DNA of 64,000 nucleotides, taken from the NCBI GenBank assembly GCA_022410635.1, contig JAJVDF010000126.1, forward strand, positions 2,286,905-2,350,904, given 5' to 3'. Position numbers and translations under genes: made by a program. This document shows, piece after piece, positions 9,581 to 21,968 of the stretch. The notes under the pieces are model-generated. The model saw nothing but the letters and a program-made list of their open reading frames with translations. It did not search any database and was not told the DNA's origin. Source of the stretch: Tretioscincus oriximinensis. Lineage: Eukaryota; Chordata; Lepidosauria; Squamata; Gymnophthalmidae. Position 1 is the stretch's first letter. Each line of letters starts with the position of its first letter.

Positions 9581-11805
9581 CTACATTGTGCTGACATTGT
9601 CTCGTGGTATCTTGGTAATCCTGTTAGGGATCTGTACACACAGGAAGAATTCTGTTAGGACCCTGTGAAAATTTGGCTTCTTGAAAACTTCACAAGGACA
9701 GAATTTTCTTCACTATCCTTTTCTCTCATACATATAGAAATTTGTTCCCTCACAATTTGTTTGAATTAGGTGGATAATTTTAGGCTGAGAATGCTCACAG
9801 CTTAGTTGTGGGACTAGAGCTTAGTAACCAGAAAGTTACTTGTTTTGTCCTCAATTTTTCCTCAGAAATAAGCAACGGCAAGCCATGTCAAGGCAATCTG
9901 CTGTTTCCTGCTTCAGAAAGTGATAGAAGGTTTTGCAAGGCAATGTTTGCAACTTGTAAAGATTATGGCTACCCACTAATATGTAAAAGAAGGAAGGACA
10001 GTTAAGAATATTCCATTCTTGCCAAAGAACAGAACAACCAAATCACTGGTAGAGCCCTCCTTATGCTGTCCCTCTTTGCTCATTTGGGCAGTAGAGCTGC
10101 CACCACTAAAGAACTTGTAAGCCTGGAGGCTGAGGGAAAGCTGATAGTGCATTGCTTGACAGTCTTATTTCACTCTAAATTTAGATTGCTTACTCTAGCT
10201 TTAGTGGGAGCTGAAAAAAGAAGATATTGACAGGACTTAGAGGTACCTGTTCAGTTCATTTGTTTGTGTGTGTGTGTGTGCAAGGTCCTAGGACTCAATA
10301 TGGAATCCTATCTTTAATAATTCTACCAGTAAACCAATTATTTTAAAAATATACTTAAGTGAGCCACATGCTAGTTGTTAATTGCACCAAACTGACAAGA
10401 GCTTTTAGGTTCCCAACTGCATTAATGGATACTATTAAATTTTTAGTGGTCAGCGCTAGTTATCAGAAGCTTGTTAGACATGAAATTACTCTAATAACTC
10501 TAAGTCCAGATTTATTCCTTTGATTCACATGGAGAAAGCCATGTCTTTTACAAAATTCAAGAACTCTTGTAATGAATTAATGTTAAAACCAATGAGTTCT
10601 CCAAAATCAAATAATGTATTTTTATTTTAATATTTATTTGCTGCTTCTGACTTNTTCAAAATATATCAAAAGATACCTTAGGTTGATATGCCAATCTATG
10701 TATTTGGCCACTTGAAGAAAAGTCCATCATTGGCAACCTGATGCATCTGCTAAAAACCTTAATGTCTACTTGATACGTAGAGGGCAAAACTGTGCTCTCC
10801 ACATAAGGCTGTTGGTTACTGCTTTTATAGGAATTTGTATTTGGTTGAACATGGATACAAGGAAAAGGCCATCAACATGCTGTAAATTTTACCAGCATGT
10901 GGACAGAACATTAATGCTGAGGGATATAATATTGTACAAGGCCTAGTGCAGAAAAAGCATAAATAGAAAGGACCAACGGATTTTCTGACTATAATTATGT
11001 TTGTATAAATTAAGTTAAATTAAAAACAAAGAAAACCAGAAACTCATTAATAAACGTAAGTAATAGGTAATATGTAGGTTGTACTTTCATAATTACACTT
11101 CTCATTAAAAAAAGATAATTGATGTATTCATCCAGTATCAAACATCTAAGTGCCAAATCTAATCTAAACATGTATAAAAACAGAAAGATGCTTTGTTATG
11201 TGAGGCGTATTTCAAAAGTTTTGGCATGTAAGCTTTCCATATTCCAGTCAAACAAACAATACTTAATAACACCAGAACTTTAAATATAATGAGGTTAGAA
11301 GCTGGTAGAAAAACGTGGAAGAAAGTTATATGTCAGTTCATATTCAGTAAATAAGAAAACTTCCAATAATGATGGAGTGGTGTTATGACAGGATCTGACA
11401 CAGGTTCCATGAGGTGACTTAATTAGTCCTTCAGGGCAGCTGACCGCTATTGGAAATAATGGAAACTGATTTCAGTTAAGGTTTGTCTGCTCCATAATGG
11501 GACTTATGATGGATTTGCACTAGCTTGTTGGTGCATTCCCTGAAGACCAGTCCCATTTGAACCAGTCCACTTGCTAACCATTCTGTTTGATCTTTGGTCT
11601 GTTCAGCATCCCTTCAGTGAACAGGGATTCATTGCAGATGTGGCAATCCCAAATCCAAGAACCCTTCTGCTACTCCACACCCAAAGCTACATCCCCTTAT
11701 ATAACCACTTGAGTAAGCCTGCTGTGTCAGAACTGAGAAAGTCTGTCTGTCTCACTTTCAGGGCAGGGCATTGCCCCAGTTACTAAAAGAGCTGGGCTTT
11801 TCAAG
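9581..11805. other. No gene seen; one short (TG)n
   Basis: AT-rich spacer of 2.2 kb. It holds a (TG)n run at about 10264-10280 and an ambiguous base at 10654. The 65-codon frame at 9808-10005 has no recognised motif. Confidence 0.6.
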
Positions 11806-11841
11806 TTCTAGCACAGCGCATATAGATATGCTGTGCTAGAA
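11806..11841. repeat. Short near-perfect inverted repeat
   Basis: TTCTAGCACAGC...ATAT on the left pairs with ATATGCTGTGCTAGAA on the right. The arms are about 16 bp with a two-base bulge and a very small loop. Confidence 0.75.
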
Positions 11842-12644
11842 TAGCCTGGAAGTGGCGTGGTTTCCCCAGGAACTCAGGAATTGTTCGAATCCCCAGATTC
11901 CTGCCTTCCATATACCCTGTTTTTCTGGGACATCACAGAAAAATCAGGACACGTAGCAACCCTAGCAGTGAATAGCAAGACGGACAGACAGCTACAAGGC
12001 AGAATCCCTTGTGTAGCTCCATGTCTAGTAGGAACTGATGGCAATAGGTGGAGAGTCTCAAAGCGGAGAGAATCCCAGAGCAGGGATGACTGGTGACTGA
12101 GTCAGGCTTAGTTTTATTCCCTTTTATAGACAATCTGCACTGGCAGGTGATACAAGGATTCTGTTGGCAATGTTCTATGTGCTTGGCTTCCCCCTTTTAC
12201 TTGTCATTCTGCAGTAGGATCACTTGGTCTTTATTATCTCATCTCCCCTTTCTATGCATCCACCTTATGTTGTGACTAGTGGTCTATCAAATTATTGTTG
12301 TAGGAAATTAGCCGAAATTACAGATAGGTCATTTTCGTGTTGGTTAGGAGGGACTCATGAATACCCCATTCTATAGATGCTTAGGTGCATGAATGTCCAG
12401 ACTTTGCACCTGTCTAAACCTTACAACCTTTTTTTGTGAAAGCTATTTGTGTGTCATGGGGTGGTTGGCAAGCACTATACAAACTTGTAATGGATTCTTT
12501 TTTAAAAAAAAATCATTATAACATGATCAAATTCCTGCATCCTTAAAAGAGAAGACTTTGCCCTCTAGCTAAGCAATTGTTGTTAGATGATACCCTGATG
12601 GCCCATCACTACCACACTGTCATAATGGAATGTGTGGTTTCATC
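11842..12644. other. No gene seen
   Basis: Spacer with overlapping short open frames on both strands (60-79 codons) and no recognised motif or repeat. Confidence 0.55.
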
Positions 12645-12720
12645 TTTCACTTCATTTTCATTTTATTTGTATGCTGCATTCCAAACAAAATTGCTCAAGG
12701 CCATTTACAACAAACAGAAG
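12645..12720 (-). repeat. L2-like 3' tail fragment
   Basis: Minus strand reads GTAAATGGCCTTGAGCAATT and then GCAGCATACAAATAAAATG, the usual L2/CR1-group 3' tail arrangement. Confidence 0.55.
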
Positions 12721-13224
12721 AATAAAGGACATAGTGCAAAATAATAACAGTATATGTTAAAATGAGATGTATCACAAAAGAATATGTAATAATCTATTAT
12801 GAAATTACACAGAACATCAGGGATGAGGAGGGCAGAGGAGACCAGTCAGTAAACAAGTGTTTGATCCCATTATATACGTACACACTCCATGCAGTGATTG
12901 TGGTATGGAGGAGTGTCTGGATCTTCATCTATTGTGAAGAGAGAGCTTTATGTACAGTAAAATGGCTAGTGGCTTCTAGTAGTCTAAATATAGAAATGCA
13001 AATAAAATAAATAACTCTTCCACTTTCCAGATCTTGTCTTTCAACTAGCACAAATTTGCTTAAGGTCCTCTTTTCCACCCAACAAGTCTTGGGTCCTTTG
13101 CATGATAGGAAGTGGCCCAAGGGCTCTATTCTACATGCTAGTGCAAATTATGGAAATCCCTCCTTTCCTAACATTCTCTGACTGCACAGGATGGTGCACA
13201 GACTGGACTAGATGCCCTGTCTGT
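12721..13224. other. No gene seen
   Basis: Spacer between two L2-type pieces. No motif was found in the small open frames. Confidence 0.5.
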
Positions 13225-14085
13225 CTGCCCGTCCATCCATGCACTCTCCCTCCCTTCCTTCCATGCTTCTACACCCAAAGGCTTCAGGGCAGGTAACAAC
13301 AATAAAAACAGAGTTCAAAGTAAAAACAAAGGCACCTAAAAGTTGGGAGAGTAAGCAATTTCTTCAGCCAAAGGCCAGCATAAAGATATGCATCTTGAAA
13401 AATGTTCTGAATGAATGCAGTTATGCACCCAGTGGTGGGATTCAGTCAGTTCACACCAGTTTGGCAAACTGGTTGTTAAAATCAGGATTCTCTCCCTCAT
13501 CTCCTACCCTGCTCACCCAGTGTCATTTCCAGTTGCTGCTTCTGGGAACACGATCTTAAGTGATGATGTTCCAGAAAGCAGCAATCAGAAATGACATCTT
13601 AAGTGATGCGATTCTGGCAGGAGGTAAGGATGGGGTAGAAAACCGATTGTTAAATTATTTGAATCCCACCATTGGATGCACCTCAAGGGATAGATTATTC
13701 CATTATCTGGCAGCCACCACTAAGAAGGCCCTGGCCTCCCATTCCTTTTACTGTTGACAATAGCAATGCAGATCTTAATGCATGGACAGGTTGATAAAGG
13801 AGAATACGCTCCTTAAAATATTTGGTGTCCAAGGCATCTAGGACCTTGTAAGTTAAGGTTAACACCTTGAATTGGTCTTGGTAGCAAATTGGAAGTCGAA
13901 GTAGCTTTTTAAATATAGGCATGATGTGCTTTTGGCAGTTGCCCAACCAGCTTCTGCATTCTGCACTAGTTGCAACTTATGAACAGACAGCAAGAGCAAA
14001 TCCATGNAGAATGTATTACAATTGTCTAATATGGGAATTACTAGAGCATGGATAACAGTGATCAGGCATCTTAATCCAATTTACC
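13225..14085 (-). mobile_element. L2 LINE, 3' portion
   Basis: Minus-strand L2 element. Its 5' limit (near 14085) lies in the ORF2 C-terminal region and its 3' tail lies near 13225-13320 (CCTGCCCTGAAGCCTTTGGG on the minus strand). The segment 13425-13680 between tail and ORF is poorly recognisable and may contain an insertion. Confidence 0.8.
13680..14085 (-). pseudogene. L2 ORF2 C-terminal remnant
   Basis: Read on the minus strand from about 14085, the translation gives LITVIHALVIPILDNCN, then VHKLQLVQNAEAG. It then gives LLRLPICYQDQFKVLTLTYK and QPVHALRSA. This matches the conserved L2 C-terminus (DLATVIHALVTSRLDYCN, KLQLVQNAAARL, LHWLPV..R..FKVL.LTYKAL, Y.P.R.LRS). The order is conserved but the frame is broken between the N- and C-terminal pieces and again in the final FSVVAP.LWN region, which appears frameshifted. 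The reverse transcriptase core is not present. Non-functional. Confidence 0.82.
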
Positions 14086-16706
14086 AGTAGAATTTGAAAT
14101 CTACTGTTCTGCTTGGGGTGGTATACTGGATATAGAAGCACATAGATAACATGTCTCCATAAGTTACCTATTTCAGTGGAGTAACAAAATATATCCTGGA
14201 GCTTTGAAGACCAGGAAACCTTTGTGCATTTGGAGCCCCCTGGTGTTAGCTCTGAAGACATCAAAGACANTGCAGGGTTTGAAATGGACAGGCTGTCCCA
14301 GTTCAGAATGAGGTGCCAATTCAGGACAGAGTGGCCTGACCTATCTTGGAATTGCACAGGTACCGATAAACGCAAAAAGGAATTAGACTCTGTCAACATG
14401 CTACTGTTTTAAAACAGCACAGTGCTTAAAGCTAACGATTGCAAATAAATTTTAAAAGTGTCTCCATAAGAAGCTTTCTGAATTGAATCTTCATAACCTA
14501 CCATATCTAATGACTCGAATTTTGGCTCATAATTAATTCAGATCACATTCAAAGGATTATCTAATCAGGCTTTTTTTTCCTCCAAAGAATGTAGAAGTTT
14601 TGTTGCTTTTTGCATTTGTGAAGTCATTATTTTATCTGTTCTGATATGGTATCTTCCTAATATTTCATCATTTTCTTGTTATTGCACCTTATCCATCCAT
14701 AGCTTTTGAAAGCTCCTATTGTCGTTTTCTCCCAGTGGTCAGAGATTTTCAGTTTGTAGAGCTCAATATTTTATCATCTCTCCCAGTTCTTCCTTTTCAA
14801 TTCCATTGTCTCTTTGGATAACCTGGTGTCTGTTATTGCCACTGTTATTACCAATGTGTTATTAGCCACATTATTGGTCTGCATCTCACCAGATACAAAG
14901 ACTGATGTCTAAACTATTCTGATCTCTTTTCTTCATCCTTTTCCTGGTTTACAGGAACATACTGCAATTTATTCTTCAGGCATAAGCTCAGAAATGTTAC
15001 GTATTTCAAGCCATTTTTGAACTCTTTTTGTACTCTTCAAGCAAAATGATATTTTATTTCCTATGTATCCGGCTGAGTTGACAATATATGCTGTGCAATT
15101 TTCTAAAAGTAAATCTCCTGTTACAGCTGCTCCTATCACCGATGAATGCAGATCAACACAAATGGTGGTTCACTGTATGAAAGAAATATGTGATTTTATT
15201 TATTAGATCATTTTCCCCCCTCTAACAGTTTTTTTCAGTATGAGTAAATTGAGGGAGAAAAAATTAAGTTGATAACCTGAGGATGGTGTGATGGAGAGAA
15301 GGGGATATATTTTGGGGATAGAGCCAGAAATGAACAATGCAGTTCACCTTCAAATTCATAGAGCAGGATATGACTCTGCTATTCTTTTAAAAATTCAGCA
15401 AGGCTCCATCCACATATGATTTCCCCCCTTATGTTACATATGTGTGATAATGAAGGATTTGGCACACATAATAGAAGGGTTCTAGCAGCAGTAGCATTAG
15501 AAAGGGCTTATGTTTTTTCCTGATAGTACTTTTATGCAGCTTTCAAAATATGTTGGCCTATCATTGTGCCATGATGGTGCCATGTGAACATCATCTGCAA
15601 GATCTTCTGAGACTTTCTGCTCTTCCCCACAACAAAAGCAGTGGCTAGGAAGGTCAAATTCATACTAAAAAAATATAAAATTAAAAAAAGAACGGTTTGC
15701 AGTCTTGCAAAACTTGAATGAATTTTAAAATGAGATTTCCCTCCCTCTTGAAATCCTTGAAAAGCAACAAAAGGATGCAGTAACCAATGAGAAAAAGGGT
15801 GCAGAACAATCAGTCCTGTTCAAACTAGGACTTACCGTAGCTTTTTCTGGCAAATGTAGGTGAATTCATGGGAAGGAAAGGAAATCTCTTTATGCTTGTG
15901 GATGGCCAGCAATTGCAGCATGTGCTCTTTATAGCATTATATAAAAAAATTGCAACACATAAGGCAGGTGTCTGGATGCACTCCAGATCTCTCAGTTGAC
16001 AATGCTATCTTTAATATGGATGGTACTTGTCAGCTGAAGTAACTGCTAATAGTGATCTCAGAAATAGGACAACTTGGAGGGGATAGGTTCTTTACAATAA
16101 GTTACCTGTTTCCTACAACTTTGCTCAGATTCTAATGAAATGTCAAGCCCAAATTCTGCTTCCTCTTCTCCTTCCATTTTTCTTCTTTTCTTTGTTCCTT
16201 TTAGCAGAACCCTGTTCTCCAGCTTGATACTAGTATTGTGCAGTCAGTCCCCTAGAATATTGAAGTGGTAGAAAAAATTGCATCATGATTGTCATTATGT
16301 GTTTCACACACACCTCTCATGTTGCTTCAGAGATGCACCAAAGGACACCTACTGAGCTGGTCAGTTTTATGGTTCTGTCCCATCTGGACAACCTTTTGGA
16401 AGATATTTACATCCACAGCTTCACTTGGACATAGAGGGCTAACTTGAAAATACTTTTCAAGGGCATCATTTTTAATTATTTATTTTGGGATTTTCTATTT
16501 TTACATGACATAAACGTATGAAATAACTGAAATTTATTTGGAATAGTTTTTTTTCATCTGGAGGATGTATTTGCATGATTTTTAGTTTTCTCCTATTTTC
16601 TGTGTGTTTGGTTTTGCTTCAATGCAGAAAGATTATTAATTTCAGTATATAACAATAATAAAAAATTATGAAGTATTTCTTGTTCATAACACAATGTTCC
16701 TTCTTT
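14086..16706. other. No gene seen
   Basis: 2.6 kb with no confident feature. A 127-codon minus-strand frame (14016-14399) starts in unexplained sequence and ends inside L2 sequence; it is not convincing as a gene. The stretch 14450-15130 is T-rich on the plus strand and could be an unrecognised minus-strand LINE. Confidence 0.5.
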
Positions 16707-16854
16707 GGCCCTGTCCCCACTGAGCCGTATTCTGGGTCAGCATAGAATTTGGCCATCCACATGCCAGTGCAGATTATAGCAGGCCCCATTTATGTAGCTG
16801 GCAGGCTCCTATTCAGAAATATAGCCCGGAATAAGGCTCAGAAGGGACTGGGCC
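16707..16854. mobile_element. Short inverted-repeat element, family E copy 1
   Basis: A 148-bp element with inverted ends. The left end starts GGCCCTGTCCCCACTGAGCC and the complement of the right end starts GGCCCAGTCCCTTCTGAGCC. By my count 25 of 30 terminal positions match. The inner part has the family motif GCCATCCACATGCCAGTGCAG. No clear target-site duplication is visible. Probably a MITE. Confidence 0.7.
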
Positions 16855-19009
16855 TTTGTTATAGTTTCTGTTCTTTCCTTATCTGGCTGTATATCTGTAT
16901 TTAGCATTGGCTATTGCATACAGGAAATACTAGTACCGTAGATATTCATTTTATACAAATCCACAAGGGGGCAATAAAGGTTTAGGCACGATTGATTTTA
17001 CACAAGTTCAAGGTAAGAAGGTGGGAGAAAAAACCTGAATTAATATTTCTGATTAGCTGCGCTGGAGGTCTGTAGTAGAGTTACTAATTTTGGNATTACT
17101 GCTAATCTCTGGTCAAAATGATAGAGTTGGAGTGGGGGAGTTGTTCTTCATTTCCCAATCTTATGGAGTGAGCATATGCCAGCAAGTCACTGTACACTGA
17201 ATTATTTACACTGCTAAATAACAAACAGCTTCCTTTTCTCTCTCTCTCAAAGTGGTTTTGAAATAAATAATAAAAACAGATTTTGGATGTTAATTATCTG
17301 TGTATCTGCAGGAAGCATGAGTCATACTTTGGTGTTTGCACAATTTATTAATCCCTGAAGCAGGGCTCCAGTCTATCCCTCTGAGGCAGTGGTGGGAGTT
17401 TTCCAGTCAGAAATCTTGTTCCTGGAGCCCCAAAATCTTAGGCACTTTTGGGCTTTGCTTGTGCACAAAGCATGCACAGAATTTTTTGACGTCACTCCCA
17501 GCCCTGCCTCCCGTAACCAGGAAAATCCTGGTAAAAATCCCAGGATGAGGGGCAAGCATTTCCCGTGCCATCACACAGAGGGTTTATCGTACAAATGAAT
17601 TAGACTCTTGATCACCTTCCACCATTGATAATGAGGTACGACCTATGTAAAAGACAAAGCACTTGATTTTCTACCCAAGGGAGATAGCAAGGCAAGGGAA
17701 AGCATCTTTTCTACTTAATGTTATGCACAAATACAGCCAGCACAGCTGGGCATCATTTCTGAAATTTGCTCTTATTTAAAGACTCTTAAACATTAAAACA
17801 TTTGGAGAGTTAAAAATATAGGTGCGTCATTTTATAACTGAGCATATTTTTTGGCAATGCGTATTCCTTCTTCCTTTTGTGCTTCAGTATGATCAAACTT
17901 GCATCAGGATGTAAAAGCAAGGTCAGTCGGGTAAGAATTCTGCCAGGAGGACAGAGGGAACAGTGTACAAGTCCATAGCGTGTAACATTTATTTTGTTAA
18001 TTTTGCCAAGAGATTGACCTGCTAAATGGAGAGATAAGGCAGGTGTTTTTTCAAGCTTACAGTTTAAGAACGCTTGATTCTTGAGTTCTCAGACACTCTT
18101 TATTCCTTGCTTTTAGTAAGGAAGGGCGGCAGCTGGTACTTTATAATGTATTACAAATAAACAGTATCTCACTGATGTTCTGGTTTTGATGATTAGGTTT
18201 TCTTGACAGTCAGGCAAGAACAATTTTGACACCAACAAAAATACTTCACTTTCTGAATTAAAGGATTGGTTAAAAAAAACAAATGTGCAGAATATGTAAC
18301 ATAAACGAAAACGTATTTTAAACATGTCATTTTCTTTCACGTTACGATTTGCCATACCAAAATTTGTTAGTGCATCAAAATTTGGAGAAGATTTACAGTA
18401 TATAAAAACTATGACTGTGATAGAGTCTGTTACTTAATAGTGATACACAAATTCAGTCCAGGTTAAGTTTGGTTCTTGTTGACTCTGGTGATCTGACACA
18501 GTACACCCCCCATTCTCATATTCAGGAATGACCAAGAAGATGGACTGAATGGATTAAACCACCCAATTCAACTCAACATCTCCCCCACCCCTAAAAGGAC
18601 ATTTTCATTGTATTTCATTGCATCTTACCTTTTAAAAAAAGATCAAACAGGTTGTGAACTGTTCAAGGTTACAAACTGTGAACTGGGTAGGACATGTCTG
18701 ACTGATTCCAAATTGAACTAAATTCAGTCATCCAACTACATTTGCCTAAAGCCTTAAGTACAGGTCACAAATTTGTTGTGGGAGTGGAGAACAAGGGCCG
18801 TAAGACAGTTCTGGTGGGGTTTATTTCATTTGTTCTGCCCCATCTTTCCACTCTGAGCTCATTTGGTAAGTTGATAACTAAAAATCAAATTGCTTGCTAC
18901 TTACTTAGAAGCTGTTGGTAGAGGACGTGATAGCTTCAAGGCTAAATAATTCACCACATTAAGCACATGTTGACACTTTTCAAGCCAGTTCCAAGGATAA
19001 GCACATAAA
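16855..19009. other. No gene seen
   Basis: Spacer with an ambiguous base at 17094. Short overlapping frames at 17336-17598 on both strands and 18113-18355 (minus) carry no recognised motif. Confidence 0.55.
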
Positions 19010-19264
19010 AGAAGAAGAATTGAGTTTTTATACAAGGGTATTTTTCACCTGAAGGCTTACATTCTATCTTCCCTACCAGGTGGATCCCCTTTATGTAGTT
19101 GCAGTTAGTTACAATTTCTTGCAATTCTTGCTTTCAAATAGCTGGGTTGGCTAGAGCTACAGGCTAGTAGAAGGTGTTCACCTCTCCCTACATCTGACTC
19201 ATGGCTTTGAAACCTGATCTCCCAGATGAGAGACCGTCGCCTTAGCAACTGAGCCATTCATGCC
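19010..19264 (-). mobile_element. tRNA-derived SINE, family A
   Basis: Minus-strand head: ATGGCTCAGTTGCTAAGGCG (A-box region) and GATCAGGTTTCAAAGCC (B-box region). Body: GTGAACACCTTCTACTAGCC, CTCTAGCCAACCCAGCTATT and GCAAGAATTGCAAGAAATTG. It ends in an AAG/TTC-type tail at 19010-19020. Aligns along most of its length with the plus-strand copy at 52334-52633. Confidence 0.88.
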
Positions 19265-19995
19265 AAAGTAAATTCTGCCAAGATGATACAAGCTGGGAAG
19301 TAAAACTCAGGAAGAAAAGACAAGATCTTCTTGTTAGTCACGGTAGAAGAAATGAGATAAAGCCACAAAAAAGAACACCACAGAACTGCAGAAAAATCAG
19401 AAAGCATAACAGATTGAGAAGGAAATAGAGAATATCTGCCTTGCCATTGAAAATCTTCTAATTTAAGATGCAGAGAGGGAACATTTGGAAAATTAGAGAG
19501 ATAGATTGTCTGCATTCATACAGTAGTGACAGTCACCAGTGGATAATACAGCATCCTATGGTAATCTAATATATTCCACATATACACCATTGGAACTTCT
19601 GTTTGAATTACTCCATGGGCAGATGTAGTAGCTAAATGCCACTATCTCTTTTAAAATCCTAGGGCTTGGGGAAATTTATACACAATTTAACCATATATAT
19701 GTATATATATGACTCACACAAATAATTACAAAAAATCAAGGATCCCATAAAATCCATTTCCTATACTATGGAGTTACATAATCCAGAATCCTTATTTACA
19801 CATTTTCTATTCTAATCCATCTTCAACCAAGAAATTGCTACTTTGAGGATAATATTGAAGCTTTAATTTTGGGGAAATTTAGGTTTATGTTTTTAAAAAT
19901 TAGCATTATATTTTCGCTTTACTGTTTGCAAAGATTCATGCATGTGTGCATGCATTCCCACCAATACTGTATTAGTCACTAAATAATAATATGTT
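19265..19995. other. No gene seen
   Basis: Spacer containing a short TATATG-type run near 19695-19710 and an 85-codon minus-strand frame (19258-19515) with no recognised motif. Confidence 0.5.
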
Positions 19996-20788
19996 CTTTG
20001 TCACTGGGCCTTATTTCAGATTATATCTATGAACAGGGACCTGTCATTCACATGTTAGTGCAGATAATGAATGGGCCATTAGGGTTACCACCTTTTGATA
20101 AGGGAAAGAAGGGACGCTCTCTTAAAAATAAGGGACATTTCACAAAAAATAAGAGACACTAAAAAAACCCTCAAAATTAATAATTTAAGGGGATTTTGGG
20201 GAGACTTGAAGAAAGTAAACTTTCCCTATAAAAAACATAAGCACAGCACACTGCTGTCAAAGCTGCTGCTGTCAAAGATACTGATCCAAAAGTAAAAGCT
20301 TTAAAAAAGGCTGTTGGGGGGCCTGAGGAGGACGAAATGCCTCCTTCTGGGAAAGCTTTGTGAAATTGCGCCAGAAAAAACTGCTGCGATGAGGAAGACA
20401 AGCGAATGCACAAACTCTAACGTTCATCTTTTCCTCAGCACACAGCAAATGGAGGCGAGGGTCACTCTGCTTTGATAGCAGGTGCGAAAGCCCACCTCCA
20501 AGAATGACAGCTACAGCACGCTCTGAGGGTCTTTTCAGAGATCCAGGAAGCCCTTAGAGAGACGCCAAGAGACCTGTCATCCGAAGCCCTGACTGCAATC
20601 CCCCTCAGCCTTATTGCATCGGGGGTATTTAATTGTATTTTACGGGACACTGAATAATAAAACGGGACGCGCAATTTTTACCTGAAATACGGGATAGGTG
20701 GCAACCCTACCTGCCATAGTTTGAACCAGTGCACAGATCCCTATTCCAAGACATAAAGCAAGATGAGGCTCACTGCAAAAAGGGCCTT
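19996..20788. mobile_element. Family E element, copy 2, split by a nested insertion
   Basis: The left half (19996-20079) has GGGCCTTATTTCAGATTATA and GTTAGTGCAGATAATG. The right half (20710-20788) has CTGCCATAGTTT, CACAGATCCCTATTCCA and GAGGCTCACTGCAAAAAGG. Together they rebuild the inverted-repeat layout of family E. The sequence between them is a different element (20080-20709). Confidence 0.6.
20080..20709. mobile_element. Non-autonomous hAT-like element F1
   Basis: 630-bp element with inverted ends: left TAGGGTTACCACCTTTTGAT, right (complement) TAGGGTTGCCACCTATCCCG. The flanking eight bases (TGGGCCAT, CCTGCCAT) sit at the right spacing for a hAT target duplication but match at only five positions. 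An internal segment (20478-20551) also occurs in element F2 at 48.9 kb. No transposase is encoded; the short open frames inside are chance. Confidence 0.72.
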
Positions 20789-21834
20789 CCATTCATTCAA
20801 TCATTAATTATAGTAAACTGTCAACTTTCAATACCCAGCTTTTTGGTCTTTGTTAGATATCAAATATCTAGGCACTATTTCATGCATAAAGAGAATATTA
20901 ACAAATATCATGATGTCGAAGGAGAATTTGAGGGAAGTTCATTTGTTTTAGTTTTTACAATAACTTGAAGAAAAAATAATTGGGGCAAATGAGCACATTT
21001 AAGGTGCATCGTGTGCCTAATGAAAGAAATCTAATGAACTCTATTGACCACTTTATATTTGTGCTTTGCTATTTGCTATGATATGAAACTGAAGTAGCCT
21101 ATCATTTAGGAAGCCATTTACCAGAATGATGATAAGTCTCAGCCAGAGGGATTTTATGGATTCTGCTAGTTAAAAATAACTAAAACAGGAACTGACTGAC
21201 TGAGCTACTGGATTTGGAAACCCTTGGGGAAAGAGCCAAGCTCATCTGAAGCATATATCCTTTCTCTTTTGTTATTCTAGATTTTTAAAAATTGGCAAAA
21301 GCTTGGTAGGTGTTATATTTTATGTGGGCAATGTCTGGCATAGTGTGTTCTGCAAAATGCATTTGATAGGCTTTGTCGACTGCATGGTTTTTTGAGACCT
21401 TGAGAGTTATAACACCTTTTGAGAACGTTACTGTTTTAGCTATTTGCTATATATATATATATTTCAGATGAAAACCAACAGAATTATTTTTATCTTTGAA
21501 AGAACTTTATTAAGGAAGGAGGCTAGGGCTTTAATGTAAGCTATGGAAGAAATCCGTATTATTATATCCATCATTCTACCAAGCAGGCAAATAGGCAAAT
21601 GAAGGCAATGTCCTCATGAGGGCTAGGCAGGGTACTAACCACTGCACTGTCAAGTGTTCCATTGTCAAGGTGGTGTCTGCATATCACTTTAGACATCTTG
21701 GTCTACAGGAACATGATGTCTCCTCATAGAAAGCCACATACCCATGGGAAGCAGTGTTAGCACTGGCTCTGGTAAGAAAATGATACCAGAGCCCAGTTCC
21801 ATATCACTCATTAATAGGATATTCCAGGATATCG
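20789..21834. other. No gene seen; short (TA)n
   Basis: Spacer. A TATATA run lies at about 21449-21463. No recognised coding sequence. Confidence 0.5.
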
Positions 21835-21968
21835 TGGGAAGATGCCAGCACAGGACAATGCAGAATTGCTGGCTGAACATGCATAGTATTGACTTTCTGG
21901 TTAGTTGTCTCGCCAGTTCCATGGTGATTTAAAGGTATGTGTGATGGCTGTATTCCACAATCCTTTTT
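21835..21968 (-). repeat. Dispersed repeat family D, copy 2
   Basis: The minus strand repeats the blocks of 9478-9580 in the same order (GATTGTGGAATAC, GCCATCACAC, ACCTTTAAA, GGAACTGGCGAGACAACT). The element may extend left to about 21690. Weaker relatives seem to lie near 24460-24520, 57940-58045 and 59030-59115. Confidence 0.58.

Noticed and set aside
14450..15130. Possible minus-strand LINE or DNA element
   Set aside because: The strand asymmetry is suggestive, but I could not place any conserved motif or end sequence, so it was left unannotated.
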